From: Tetrahymena elliotti 4EA
Taxonomy: Eukaryota > Ciliophora > Oligohymenophorea > Hymenostomatida > Tetrahymenidae
Direction: 5' to 3'
Assembly (NCBI GenBank): GCA_000231825.2
Contig: JH720307.1
Span: 700,892 to 764,891, forward strand
DNA: 64,000 nt
Shown: in pieces, positions 1 through 12,028 of the stretch
Numbering within the stretch: the stretch's first letter is position 1
How the letters are laid out: the number at the start of each line of letters is the position of its first letter
The notes under the pieces: generated by a model
Told to the model about the DNA's origin: nothing
Seen by the model: only the letters and a program-made list of their open reading frames with translations
Database searches by the model: none
Made by a program: the position numbers and the translations under genes

Positions 1-1552
1 GTGTTAGTGTTGCTTTGTGGCTTTAATTAATCCATAACCATCTGCTTTACTTCTGTTATTGTTAATTTTTAACCTCTTTTTCTATTTAATAGCTACTACA
101 ATTAAAGGACTAATTGGAATTGTTAAGCAACATTTATATTTTAAGTAAAGTACTCAAGCAAACCATTCATTTAAGATTCATTCATTATATCATTGTCTTG
201 ACTATCTTAAGATTTTTATTGCTGGATTCCTGGATAACTTCCATTACTTTCTTCATCCATCCTATTTAAATTTGTATCAGAATGAATCTTATCAGAGAAA
301 CCAGTTATTTACTTTTCTTCTTCATCTATTTTTTCACTTTTCATTGAGAATGTTGAAGTAGGAGATGAAGGGTGATGTGATTATTTTGAATTTTAGTCAT
401 AAAGCTAATTCAACTATAAATTTTATTAATGCAAAAGGTATTGATTGTTTGAAAAATCGGAATAGACTTGTTTTAAACTTTCAACAGAGAAAAACTAAAA
501 CAGTTCTTCCCAACTTATTCTGTCTTCTTCTTTTAATTAAAGCATTCTTCTTATAACTTATTTTGTCTGCTAATGAACTTTAGGAATCTCTGGGAATTGC
601 AATGGTTTCTTCAAAATGTTATCTAATAGATCACAATAACTTTTACCTTCCCATGCTCTTTTTCTGTAAATTAACTCATAAAATATCATACTTTTTTATA
701 AAAATAGTTATATTAATTAAAAAATATTTTAATTTTTGGTAGAAATGAATTACCCTAAAGACCAAATATCCGTTTTGGAGGAGTAGTTTTGCTTTTATAA
801 AATTTATGGAGACATGTAAAGTGGTGTTCCTACAAAAGATGTGATGATTGGTTCTTCCATACCTGCTTCAACGACTTTAGAAAAGCCAAAATCAGCAATT
901 TTTACTGTTTTATCATGCAGAAGGATATTTTCTGGTTTTAAATCTCTATGAACAATATTATTTTAGTTTAAGCATTTGAATCCCTCTACGATCTAAAACA
1001 TGATATTGATGCATTTTTCTTCAGATAGATTTTTCTGCTTAATATACTTATCTAAATTTCCTTAATTGCAATATTCAACTACCATGTACAAATTGTTATC
1101 TGTTCTTAATTACAATAAAAAATAAATTAGTCATTTTGTTATCCTTTTTGGAACTTTTATCTGAAATTTCACTTTTATTTTGCATTTTTTTTTGAGAAAC
1201 CTTCTTATTGATTATCCCATCAAATAGTTAAATGCATTTTGAAAAAATAAAAAATCTAAAATAATATTTTTGAAAATAAAGGAGATTTATTTTACTTTAT
1301 AACATCATATAACTAAACGGTATTTCTGTGATGAAGCATTTGCATATTTTTAATTTCATTCTTTAAAGAAGGAATTATCTTTTCTGGTTTAAACTTAAAT
1401 TCTTTCAGAGGAACCATCTTAATTGCAACAATACTTTTGTTTTTGGTGTTTTCTCCGAGAAAAACATATCCAAAAGTTCCTTTTCCTAGGATTTTATCCT
1501 TATATATTTTATATTGTTGCACCATCTTAATATTTCTTTCACTGTTATTCAT
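1..1552 (-). CDS. Protein kinase, ULK/ATG1-like (3' end outside window)
   Basis: Serine/threonine protein kinase. Exons on the minus strand are 1552-1296, 1104-754 and 690-1, with phase closing at both introns (191 and 63 nt); about 432 codons are visible and the frame is still open at the window edge. The ATP-binding glycine loop GKGTFGYV lies at residues 23-30, the VAIK lysine at 45, the catalytic loop HRDLKPEN near 138-145, and the DFG motif near 157-159. The segment that usually reads APE is SPQ near 184-186, so the glutamate is replaced by a TAA-encoded glutamine. After the kinase domain (about residue 275) comes a Q/N/S-rich tail. The domain begins almost at the N-terminus, as in ULK/ATG1 kinases, but subfamily placement is inference. 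The first ATG of the frame was taken as start. Confidence 0.85.
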
Positions 1553-2997
1553 TTGCTCCTACCCTTCTTTTTATTATTTCATAAATTGCTTTGATGTTTT
1601 ACTGATTTGTTCAAAATTTTTATAATAAATATTACTTTTAGTAAAATAAAAATTTTGTATGTTTTGATAATATTTATTAATAGGGATGATCTAAATTGAA
1701 AATTTTAAGATAAATTTCCTAATAAGTGAAATAGAAAAAATAAATAGAAATACATTAAATTTACAAAAACAAGTACTTATCTTCTTGTAAACTCTTTTGA
1801 TTTAATAAATAAAGTTTAAAACAATCCTGGCCATAATTAAATTTTATTAAAATCAAAATTCTTAATTTAACTATGACATGAATTTTCACAATATTTTATT
1901 TTTTGATAAAGCTTGAATACAAAGCAAACATTTTTAATCAGTAATAGAGATCCCTTAGGAATTTTCTTTGCTTTAAAAAAATAATATCATAATTTTGATT
2001 TATAACTATTTTATTGATGCCAAAATTTTAGAATTTTAGCATAAAATTTGCAGGACTTGAGCTAAATAATATTAAATTAAAATTTATTTGATTTTTGTTT
2101 ATTTGTTATTTTTTGACAGAATTTAATTTTAGATCTATTTTAATAGTTTTCTTAGTATGCAAAATTTATACAAAAAAAAGAAAAATAAATAAACTTTTGT
2201 TGATTTCTAAAAAGGAATACTAAAATTTTTTTAAATCTTAAATAATTTATTTATTAGAAATTTATTTGTTATTTTCAAATTTTTAAACATTTCAAAAATT
2301 TTTATTTTATTTTAAAAAACAAGCTTGCTTAATAATTTCTAAACAAAAGTTTTACATTTTTTTTGGATTATAAAAGTAAAATATTTTTTGGAATGTAAAA
2401 ATTTTATTTGATAAATAATAAAAATGTTAAAAAATAATAATAAATCTCAAACAATAAAAAAGAAGAATTTTTATAAAATTTAGTTTTTCATAAAAATAAG
2501 AGGTTTGATATCTTAACTAATTTTGAGATAAATTTCTTTCAGCTAAATATTCAGAGATGATGAAAGATTTTTTATTATTAAATTATAAAAATTATTTAGT
2601 AATAGAGTAAATAGATAGAATAATATAATAATAATTTTTTTTTTTGAGATGTTGAATAAAAATTTGAAAGATTAAAAATAAAATAAAATGAAGAGCAAGA
2701 TTATGATTAAAATATAATATGAAAAATATATATTAAATTTACAAAACGATTATAATAATAATTATTATTTAATTAATATTTTTTTAATATATGTTTATAT
2801 AATAAAAGTATTTAATTATTTATATCTTGGTAGATATTCTGATTCATACTGTTTAAACTTAATTTCTAAGCACAAACAGCTTTTTTGAGTGTTAAAAAAA
2901 AATAATTTTATTTGATATACAGACTCTTTAGAAAGAGAGAAAAATATAAATTTATTTGTTTAATTAATTACTTGCTTGATTGTTTTAAAAAGTGTTA
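1553..2997. other. Intergenic, AT-rich
   Basis: Sequence of very high AT content with many A and T runs between the kinase start and the stop of the next minus-strand gene. I see no reading frame, RNA gene or repeat array that I can support. Confidence 0.6.
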
Positions 2998-5900
2998 TCA
3001 ATATTAAGTATTCAAGTTGCGACGAGGGGATAGTTTATTAAAAATATCCCTAGATTGGGAATCAACTAAATTTGGATTTACTTAAGAAGTGGGGTATCTT
3101 TTTGATGATACTGTTCCAGGAGCATTTCCAGCTAATTGGGTTAAAGCAGAATTTGAAGTTAAAGTAGAATTTCCATTTAAACTACTGCTCATTGCCTATT
3201 AATTGAGGGTGTTTAAATTTTATTACTACATGCTAGTTGTACCCATTCCGGCAGATTACAAAGCATTATAGCTATTTGAATTCAAAAAATTTTATAGACT
3301 GGAACTGTTTGAATTATTGACCCCACTACCACTCTTTCCTAAGCCATTTAAAAAATTGTTATTATTATTGTTATTTGTGTTGTTGAGGAGCAAGGGATTG
3401 GGATTTACTCCAAAGTTTGAACTAGGAGACATAGCAGTTAAATTATTAGTATTTAGTTTAGAATTAGAATTTATATTGAAGGCTGTTTATCCAGTAAATA
3501 ATTAAGGATTACTGTTAATGTAATTATTAAATCCAGTACTAGGGGAGGTGAAATTATTGATGGTATTATTTGGTAATTAAATATTTCCATTTTATACAGA
3601 TGCAGAAGTAGTTCCTATTGCAGTAGTTGCACTAATATTATTCAAATTATTGAGGTTGCTCATATTATTGGTAGTATTTGTAGATAACGAATTAATTGTT
3701 GTTGTCGATGAAGAGTTTTATTATTAATTCTAGAAATTTTATCCTATCATTATATTATTTAGGGCATTTGTAAATCCGTTTGGAGGAATAGCACCATTAG
3801 GATTTTACATGCAATTATTACTAAGAGGATAAAGTACAGATTTATATTTTAATGGAGATTTAGGCTGAATATTCTCTTTACTTTAAATACCTGTCTAAGT
3901 ATTAGTGATAGAAAATCTAGCAAGGGAATTTAGTTGCTCAGAGTTAATGTTAAGAGTGAAAATTAAATCTTTGACTTTGGCATATAATAAATTCTTGTTC
4001 CATTCATCCTACTTTAGATTTAAAAAATGGTAAGATTAATTTAAAAAAAGAACTTAAATGAAATATTACAGAAAGAGAGTTAGATTATTGGTGTTGTCTA
4101 GAATTAACAGTTGACTTCTAAAAGTTCAAATTATTTAAGTTATATTTAGGGCTGATATTTTCATAGTGGCTAAATTTATTACCCAATTTAGAGAAAGGTG
4201 CATTTTATTTAGGCTCAATAGAAGGTGCTTACTGCTGTTATTGCTACTGCTATTATTGTTATGTAGACTACTATCCTTGGTTTCCAGTAGGTTATTAGTT
4301 ATTTAATTAGTTTAGATTATTCATGAAGTTATGCATTCTGGGACTTGAGGCTGAAGGGTTGTTTAAATTACTTGTCGAACCAGTGGTATTTAAGTTAGAT
4401 ATATGATTTGTTTTGATGCTATGAGATTTTCTTCCTTGATCTTCTACGCTTGAATTATGTTAGTGACTGTTAAGATTATTTGTATTTGTAGATGAATATA
4501 AATTGTTTGGTTATTATTGTTGTTAGAGCTAATTTAAATGTAAACCTAGTTTACTACTGCGATGTCCCATAGAGTATTCTTTATTTAAATTAGTATTGCT
4601 ATTACTTTGAAGAAGATTTTATTGACTTGTTTACTATTTGGATGATGAAGGAGAAAGTTGTAATTAAGCTAAATTAGCAGAATTATTATTATTTTATTGA
4701 ATCTATTAAGTAGGAGAATTTAGAATTTATTATTATTGCTGTTGCTGTTATTGTTGTTGATACTATTCTTTTTCTCTTGTAATCTACTTTATAAGATAAG
4801 GGAAGTTAACTTCTTCGTTAAGCTTTAATTCGTTTTTCTTAAAATTAATCTTTAGAGAAGCATATAATTCTGTTTCAGTTGACTTCATAGTCATTAAATA
4901 GTAAATTGGGAATTTATTCTCAGCTTAAGTTACTGTTACGATGTTAATTTTGTTATTGGCAGTAACCTCACTAATTTGCATTTTTTTACTTTTGAAGAGT
5001 GTTTACTCTAATTTATTGTCTCTTAAATTAAATAACTCAATTGGTCTTTAGAGGGAAAGTGATAAAAGGAATAACCATTCTGGTTTTACTTCCTTCCAAC
5101 TTGGTTGTCTAAGCTTCTAGGCAAGTTTAGCTCTTCTTTCTTTTTCTGATAGGCCTGCAGATTTATTATCTTACATCTAAGATAATTAACCACTGGTAGA
5201 TGAAAGAGAGTTTTGCTATTATTGCTACATTTATGACATGAGAATAGAAGCTATAGCATCATAATCGCATTCTTCAACAAATTCAGCAGCTATTTCTTTA
5301 ATTAAAATTACTAAACTGTCTAAGTAAAGAGGGTCATGTTAAACTTGGTACAAGAAAGCTTTAATTAATTTAGAAGTATTTTATCCATGAAGGAGATATA
5401 ATTAGATCAGTAAACCAGTGTTTTTTGTAAAGGATGCAATTAGTTGATCTGAAGTAAAAATGTAATTGGAGTTTACTTGAATTTTTAGCTTTTTATTGTA
5501 AACTTTTAAAAAAATATCAATTAATTAAAACTTGCTAGCTTAGCAAGTAGAATTTGGTTAGGATTCAGGATGAGGTAATTCACTAATTAAATTAACAAAA
5601 AAGGCAATTGAAGCTAATTTTAGTAAACTATTAGAGTTGTTTTAAAGCTCTAAAACAGAGGTTTATGTGAATTAAGTATTCTTTCCTAGTGATTAAATTC
5701 TAGTGTGCTCTTTAAGGAATTCACTAAATGATTTGATTGAATAAAGATTATCATCTTTCACAAATGTTGATGTTTCGTTTGGTAATCCATGGAAATTGTT
5801 GATGTTAAATTGGTTAGTGTGATTATTGCTAGTTCCATTATGGTTATTGTGGTGATTTCCACTCCCTTATTATTAGGCTTGTTAATTATTTTATTGGTTT

Positions 5901-7282
5901 TTGTTGCCCTTTTAAGAAGACATTTTCTCAGGAGATTATTATGATTATTGAGAATTGAAGTGATTATTTTCACTACTTTGACTTGTATTATTATAAATAC
6001 TGTGTCCATTTCCATTAGCTTTAAAAGAGTTAGTGAATTTAGAAGGGTTCATAGGACTACTCTTCTCCATATTTCCATTATTATTATAGTGACTGTAGTT
6101 TTCTTTACTGCTGTGCATATTAGCCATAGCTGCTACATTTCCACTACTTGTAAAATTACTAACTTAGGAAGAACTATTATTCTACTAATTTACAGTTGCT
6201 TTTGAATTTGACTATTAATTTTAATAAATATTGGCTGTGTTATTGTTGTTATTATTATTTTATTAAGAAGTAGCTTAATTGAAGCTAGAGCGATAATTAT
6301 TTCTTGAAGAATTAGGATTATTGTTTCCAGTTGTATTGCTGTTGTACATATTAGTTGAAGAAACCCCATTAAAATTGTTATTATTATTTGGAGCTTGCTA
6401 GCTACCTTGACTAAACTAATCTCTAGTGGAAGAACGAGGCTATTCTCCCTTTTTTTAATTCTAAATAGTATTAGATTGAAAATTTCCTGCAGCTGTTTTA
6501 AACATATTCATACTGCTTCCTGCAAAGAGTTCATTGTTAAAAGAGCTGTAATTGCTATGCTAATTTGATCCATTAGAGTTATTAGTTGTTGAATTAAAGT
6601 AATTATTATTAGCAGGATTTTAAGATTGACTATGGGGATACTATTGATTAGACTAGTTAGAATGACTGCCTTGGTTCTAATTATTCCCATTCTAAACACT
6701 ATTTGATCCAGAGTTGTTGCTCTAGTATGAAGACTAGGTATTCTTTATAAAATTGTTAGTCCTACCTTAAGAGTGTGATTAAGCTGAGATGTTTTAAACT
6801 TACTATCCAGCAGGATTGTTGCTATTTATTTGGTTACTTAAGTTCTAACTTGAGTTGAAATATGAACAGTTTTGCTAATTTTCTTTATGGTTATTGCCAT
6901 TTGTTGCTTAATTATTCTACTATCTTTGAGAATGATACAGTTTAGTACTATTTTTGGGTATATTTTCATTGCTGCTATTTTGGTAAGATTATTTAGATGA
7001 AGATTAACTCTCGTTTTCTTCATCTTTTTACTAGTCTTGTGAGTTCATTTGCCTATTCTTTTGAGGTGAAGACTAGTCTGTTTCTTACATTTTCGATATA
7101 AATGTAAATACTTAATGATAGTCTATAGGACGATTCGAGATTAAATCCTTGAAATTGGTCCATTGCTACATGGACTTCTCATAATTTTGAAAACCTGGTT
7201 AACAAATTTACATAAAGCCATCAAGCAAATCAAAGAGCATGTTTTCGCTCCCTAAACTATTATTACTAATACTTTTGCTCAT
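2998..7282 (-). CDS. 1408-aa Q/N/S-rich protein of unknown function
   Basis: Not recognised. Two exons, 7282-4070 and 4011-2998, flank a 58-nt intron; exon 1 is exactly 1071 codons and exon 2 is 338 codons including TGA. The first ATG of the open frame was taken as start. Residues 1 to about 70 look folded (a helical stretch rich in F, L, Y and W). Then follow roughly 350 residues dominated by Asn, Ser and Gln, then a hydrophobic helical region of about 250-300 residues, visible around 5700-4850, that could be an armadillo-like helical repeat domain. The C-terminal half is again low complexity, with Gln runs of about ten near 4750 and 4240. Most Gln codons are TAA or TAG, so standard-code scans see only shards of this gene. 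It could be a scaffold or RNA-granule protein, but that is only a guess from composition. Confidence 0.8.
4230..4760 (-). repeat. Two polyglutamine codon tracts
   Basis: Within the second third of the 1408-aa gene, two runs of about ten glutamine codons occur near 4750 and 4240. Both mix CAA, CAG, TAA and TAG, so they are not pure trinucleotide repeats. They are bounded by Asn/Ser-rich sequence. Confidence 0.7.
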
Positions 7283-9901
7283 AAATATGCTATTAATTTA
7301 ACTTTTCCTTAATTTTGTTTATTTTATAGTTGGGATGAGACTATTTTTTACTATTTGCTCTTCAGTTGTTTCAGCTTTTCAATTTCTATTTTAAAATTTA
7401 GAGAGAGATATTTAAAACAAATCAATTTTCTTTCAAATTTGCTTCTTTTATCTATATAAATAAGGCAGATAGCTGTTTTTAGTGATAATTTCAAAACTAA
7501 TTCTAATGCTTTTTTAGTGAGAAGCTCTCTCAAGTGGGTTATGGTCTATACTTTAACTTACTATCTATCAAATATTATTGATTTTTTGAAAACTAAATTG
7601 GTAGGGAGTGCTCTCTAAATTAATTGTATTAATTTGATTTTGTTTTTGTTTAGTTTGAATATATATTATCAATCTAATTAAAAGCTTGCTCAACACAAAG
7701 AATATCTCAAGCTAATTGCTATAAGATTTTAGTTTGTAAACAATTTGTTTAATTAAAACACTCAAAATCAAACAAACAAACAAACAAATAAATTAATAAT
7801 TGCTTTAATTGAAATTTGATTTTATTATTATATTGAATTACTATTAATTTCTCATGGGCAATCAATCATTTTTTATTGATAAGTATGAATTCAAGGATTC
7901 CATATAATACACAAGATCAATTAATAAATAAATAAAAGGGCATTCAAAAACCACTTAGAAATACTTATTAATATAAAACTTAAATTAATCAAAAAGTATG
8001 TCTATTTTTTGAATTTTAAATAAAATACAAAAGATTAATGAGTGAGGATTCTGATTTTAAATGAAAAGAAAGATTGATTCATTAATAACACTCACTTATA
8101 TTTTTCAATTTACTGAGTTAAATAGATGATTAAAAACAATTCTGCTTATAATATTAATAAAAGATTCTTTTTTTTTAAAGACACAAAGTTAATTTTTCTT
8201 CAGCAAATTTTTATCTTTTCCAAAAATTTTCAAAAAAAAGAAGTTGTTAAGATTTATGACTGAATTCAAAAAATAATACAGATTTTCCTCAATATTTTAA
8301 TTATTTTCTCTTCTTTCTTATTTTTTATTTGATTAGGAGGATTTGATGCTTTGAATTTAAACTTGATTGGTTTTTTTAAAAAGTGTATGTATATCGTTCA
8401 CTCCTTCTTCACTCATAGCATTAACATAATTCTTTTTCCATAGTATTACTTTTAATTCAATGAACCCTTTGCCTCCATTTAATTTTTAAATTAAAGGTAA
8501 AAATTAATTGATCCATATTAATTAGAATTTTGATTATCAAACATTTTATATTTATTTTGAAAAAATCCTTTTAATATGTTTTAAAAAAATTGTTTATTTT
8601 ATTTAAGTTCAACATTACTTTTTTCAATTTCTTATTATTTTTTTATCATCTTTTTATAAAAATTATTTAAATTATTTTTTAAATATTTTGAAAATTTTAT
8701 GAGGTCTATTTACTGAAAATATTTTATTTATCTCAAGAGGTAATATTACCCTTAAACATTAATTAATAATAATCATCAATTCTACTGAAAAATATTTTAA
8801 GAAAAAATTAAAAAATAATTTACTGAAAAAATGATTAATAATTTTTTAATGAGCTTATTCTTATTGGATGATAAAGAATAAATATGTTTAAAGGGCTAGC
8901 ATAAAATAGGAATATAAATAAAGATAAACAAAAATAAATGTAAATGAATTAAATAACTTTGATTGCTGACAAGATTCTACTCGAAAATGATTGATATTAA
9001 TTAGCTGATAGGGATATCAGCTTTTAAAAATAGAAAAGTAGTATGTGAATAAAAAGAATTTTAGAATGTAAAATAAAGCATTATTTATATATTAGAGAAG
9101 AATTATTAAAATAAAATATAATTCCTATTCATTAAAATTCAGTTTTTAATATCAAATTTACGCTAAAATAAATAGTGAATAAAAAGCCTAAATAAAGTTT
9201 ACTGAGTTTTGTTGTTATAAATAAGAAAAAAAGCCTTTCATCTGACAAAACAAGCACCATAAAGATAGCAAATAGAATTAATATATTTAGATTTCATATT
9301 TCAATTAATAGCCTATTCATTATTTAGTATTTGTTGTAGATATATCAAGGATTTAAGTAAATTTATATTTAAAGAAATTATCATTTTTGATCAACTCATA
9401 AAGCAATAATGAAGAGAGATAATCGATCATCAGCTAAAACATTTACAGTAATTTTTTCTTAAATTATTTAATTTTCAAAAGGCAATCCAAATTATTTTTC
9501 ATCAAATCTTAAAAGTTATTTTTTGAAAGAAAGCTCTATTTCTATTTTTAAATCTTTATTTACATCTTCTTTGCATGGATTAAATTAAATATATGATCGA
9601 TTTAAGTGAAAATTAGCATGAAATTACATAGCTTTGCAATAAAAAATTTAAAATTAAAAGAAAAAACTAAAAAGAGGAATATTAGATATAAAAATAGATT
9701 TACATATTTCTTTTTAATATAAAATAATAGTTGTAGACAAATTATAGTGATATATCTAAGAAAAATTTTTGTGAATTCATAGTAAATGTAAATACTTCTG
9801 CAGAGAAAAATTGGCCTAATTTTTCATTAAGTTCAGTATGCAAAATATATAATCCAGAATAATCTAGCGAAACGACTGTTTCCAATTATAAACATGGGAA
9901 A
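7283..9901. other. Intergenic between divergent genes
   Basis: About 2.6 kb between the start of the 1408-aa minus-strand gene and the start of the WD40 gene on the plus strand, so it should hold both promoters and 5' leaders. It contains open frames in the ciliate code, for example on the minus strand between 8478 and 8105, but open frames of this length are expected by chance where TGA is rare. No RNA gene or repeat is evident. Confidence 0.55.
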
Positions 9902-11650
9902 ATGTCTATAGAAAATTAAAGTTAGTTTATGAAAAGTCAGGGGAAGATGTCCAATTTTGAGTAGGAAGAGGCATAAGATATAATGGATGATTAAGAAAAA
10001 GATAATTATTTAGTAGCCCTCAAAACAGAAAAAACTATTGCTATTATTTTACTGTTTAAAAGTACAGCTAAGTTATTAGGAACTATTGAAATTTCTGAAA
10101 AATTTATTTAAAAAAAGAATATATGCTATCACTCTTTTGTCTATAATAAGATTCAAGATAACAGTTATTTGCAAGAAAATATAAGGATGTTGCAAACCAA
10201 ATCTAATGTTAGCTCATAAAGATAGTCACTTTACCAAAACAATCAAGATCAATAGGAATAAATTGCAACATCAAACTTTTCAAATTCCTAGCTTATACCT
10301 GAAAGTCCTGATATTTACATTTGCTTTTAGACTGGTTATATTTTAGTTATGAATAGTCTAACTAGCCACTTTCTTTACAACTTTAATAATGCTAACGAAA
10401 AAGGTGATCAAGTATGGCATTAAAGAAAAATAACAAAAATATGCACAATGCCTGATTAAAAGAGTTTTTTAGTCTTATTTTCTGACTCAGTTATTATGCA
10501 ATATAGCTTGAATTCTAAATCTGAAAATCATGCTTTTTAGGAAGAAATCGTTAAGTAATTAGAATCTGTTTCCTTTTAGCCTAAGAAATTCGGTTAATCA
10601 ATACAACGTAAGAGTTATGGTACTTATTAATATTCTTCTATTAGTGATAAAGATTTTGTTGGATTTGCTTGTTATTATAATGATGAGGATACTTTTTGTG
10701 GCCCTCATAAATTTTTCAAATTTAAATGTCCTTCTATAAGTGATTTTGCTATCCTTCCATACTAGCATCCTCTCTATAAATTAGTAAATGGCAAATACTC
10801 AAAAGAGCCTCTATTAATTGCCTTCTCTGGCTTAGATGGTTTATTGAGAGTAGTAGATCTTATTAATTTTTAAGCTGTTTATTGCTTTAAAAATAACTAT
10901 GGAGGTATTCATTCTTTTTCCTTTGAGAAAAATGATAGTCCTCTTATTAGCTTGTCTTGTTAAGATGATTCTGTTATACTTTTAAACACACGTCTGAACA
11001 CCTACATAAGAATAATTGGTCATATAAGTTTTGTTTCTTACAGTATATTTACTCATATATCAAATGACTTAATCAGGATAACTGCAGGAAGCTATGATGG
11101 TAATATTTCGATTGCAGAAATACTCAGAAGAGATATAGATAATCCTGAAAATTAAGATGTTAACACAGAAAGATATTTACCAATTAAAGTTAAATATTTG
11201 AGTAATGAAGCTCATGTGATTAAAGCCAATCACATGTAAAGAATTAATGAAGAAGGTATTGCTTTTGTATTAGGATTTTCAGAATACTTTATTTCAAGTG
11301 CATTTGATGGATGCGCCACAATATTTAGATATTAAGAAAAAACTGAAGAAATGATGAAATTGGAAAATGATAGTAATTAAGAAGGGTCTTCAAGCTAAAC
11401 GGATTCATAAAACTAAGTACAATAAAGAAGCTAATCAAATAGTTAAAGTTCATAATCAAAATATTAAAATTAAGAAAGTTATCTTCGTAGGTAAAAAGAA
11501 AGTTATTAAAATAATAATGACTATCCTCCTCAAAAGTATAATGTTTAAAAAGGAACTCGCAATGATAAAAACTTTGAAGAAGAGTAACCAAAATAGTAAT
11601 ACTAATAAGAATACAGAAAACATAGTCATTAAGATTTTAGATAAAATTGA
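9902..11650 (+). CDS. WD40-repeat protein, WDR20-like
   Basis: Single-exon gene of 583 codons (582 aa) ending in TGA, with many in-frame TAA/TAG as Gln. The middle shows degenerate WD40 blades in the order seen in WDR20/DMWD/CreC proteins: a segment GLDGLLRVVDL, a following blade with SCQDDSVILLNTR, then RIIGHISFVS and a last blade with TAGSYDGNISIAEI. WDR20 family members are beta-propeller cofactors of the USP12/USP46 (fungal CreB) deubiquitinases, so a role as a deubiquitinase partner is inferred by family only. The C-terminal 110 residues are Q/N/K-rich low complexity. The upstream ATG at 9894 is in another frame, so 9902 is the first usable start. The gene converges with the kelch gene, with 378 bp between stops. 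Confidence 0.75.
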
Positions 11651-12028
11651 AATAAAATACTTATTAGCTAAATTAATTATTAGATCCATTTTAAAATCCA
11701 ATATATGTAATCATATTATATTTATGTCTGTCTCTCTTTCTTTAGTTAGTTAAAATTACATTTCTTCTATTTTCAAAAACAATTTTTTTTTGATTTATAT
11801 TTAATCTACATGATATTTCTAAAAAAAATACCTATAAAGAGATTTTCAAAATAAAAAATAATTTGGAGATCAGGTTCAAGAAATTACAAACATTTTAAAA
11901 ATAAACAAAAGAGTGTAAAGATTTTTATGAAGTATGGTTATACAAATTAATCAAAACAAGTAAAAGTATTTAAAATTATTTGTTAAAGCATGTATAGAAA
12001 TAATATTTTAATTAATTATTAAACAAAA
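11651..12028. other. Intergenic between convergent genes
   Basis: 378 bp of AT-rich sequence between the stop codons of the WD40 gene and the kelch gene. It presumably holds both 3' ends; no distinct terminator structure or other feature is visible. Confidence 0.6.

Noticed and set aside
8105..8478. Minus-strand open frame of about 110 codons with a possible 38-nt intron
   Set aside because: TGA is rare in DNA this AT-rich, so open frames of 100-170 codons are expected by chance; no domain, repeat or conserved-looking motif was seen.
11367..11753. 128-aa standard-code open frame, Lys/Ile/Asn-rich
   Set aside because: Shifted-frame shadow of the low-complexity C-terminus of the WD40 gene; the biased composition is an artefact of that tail.
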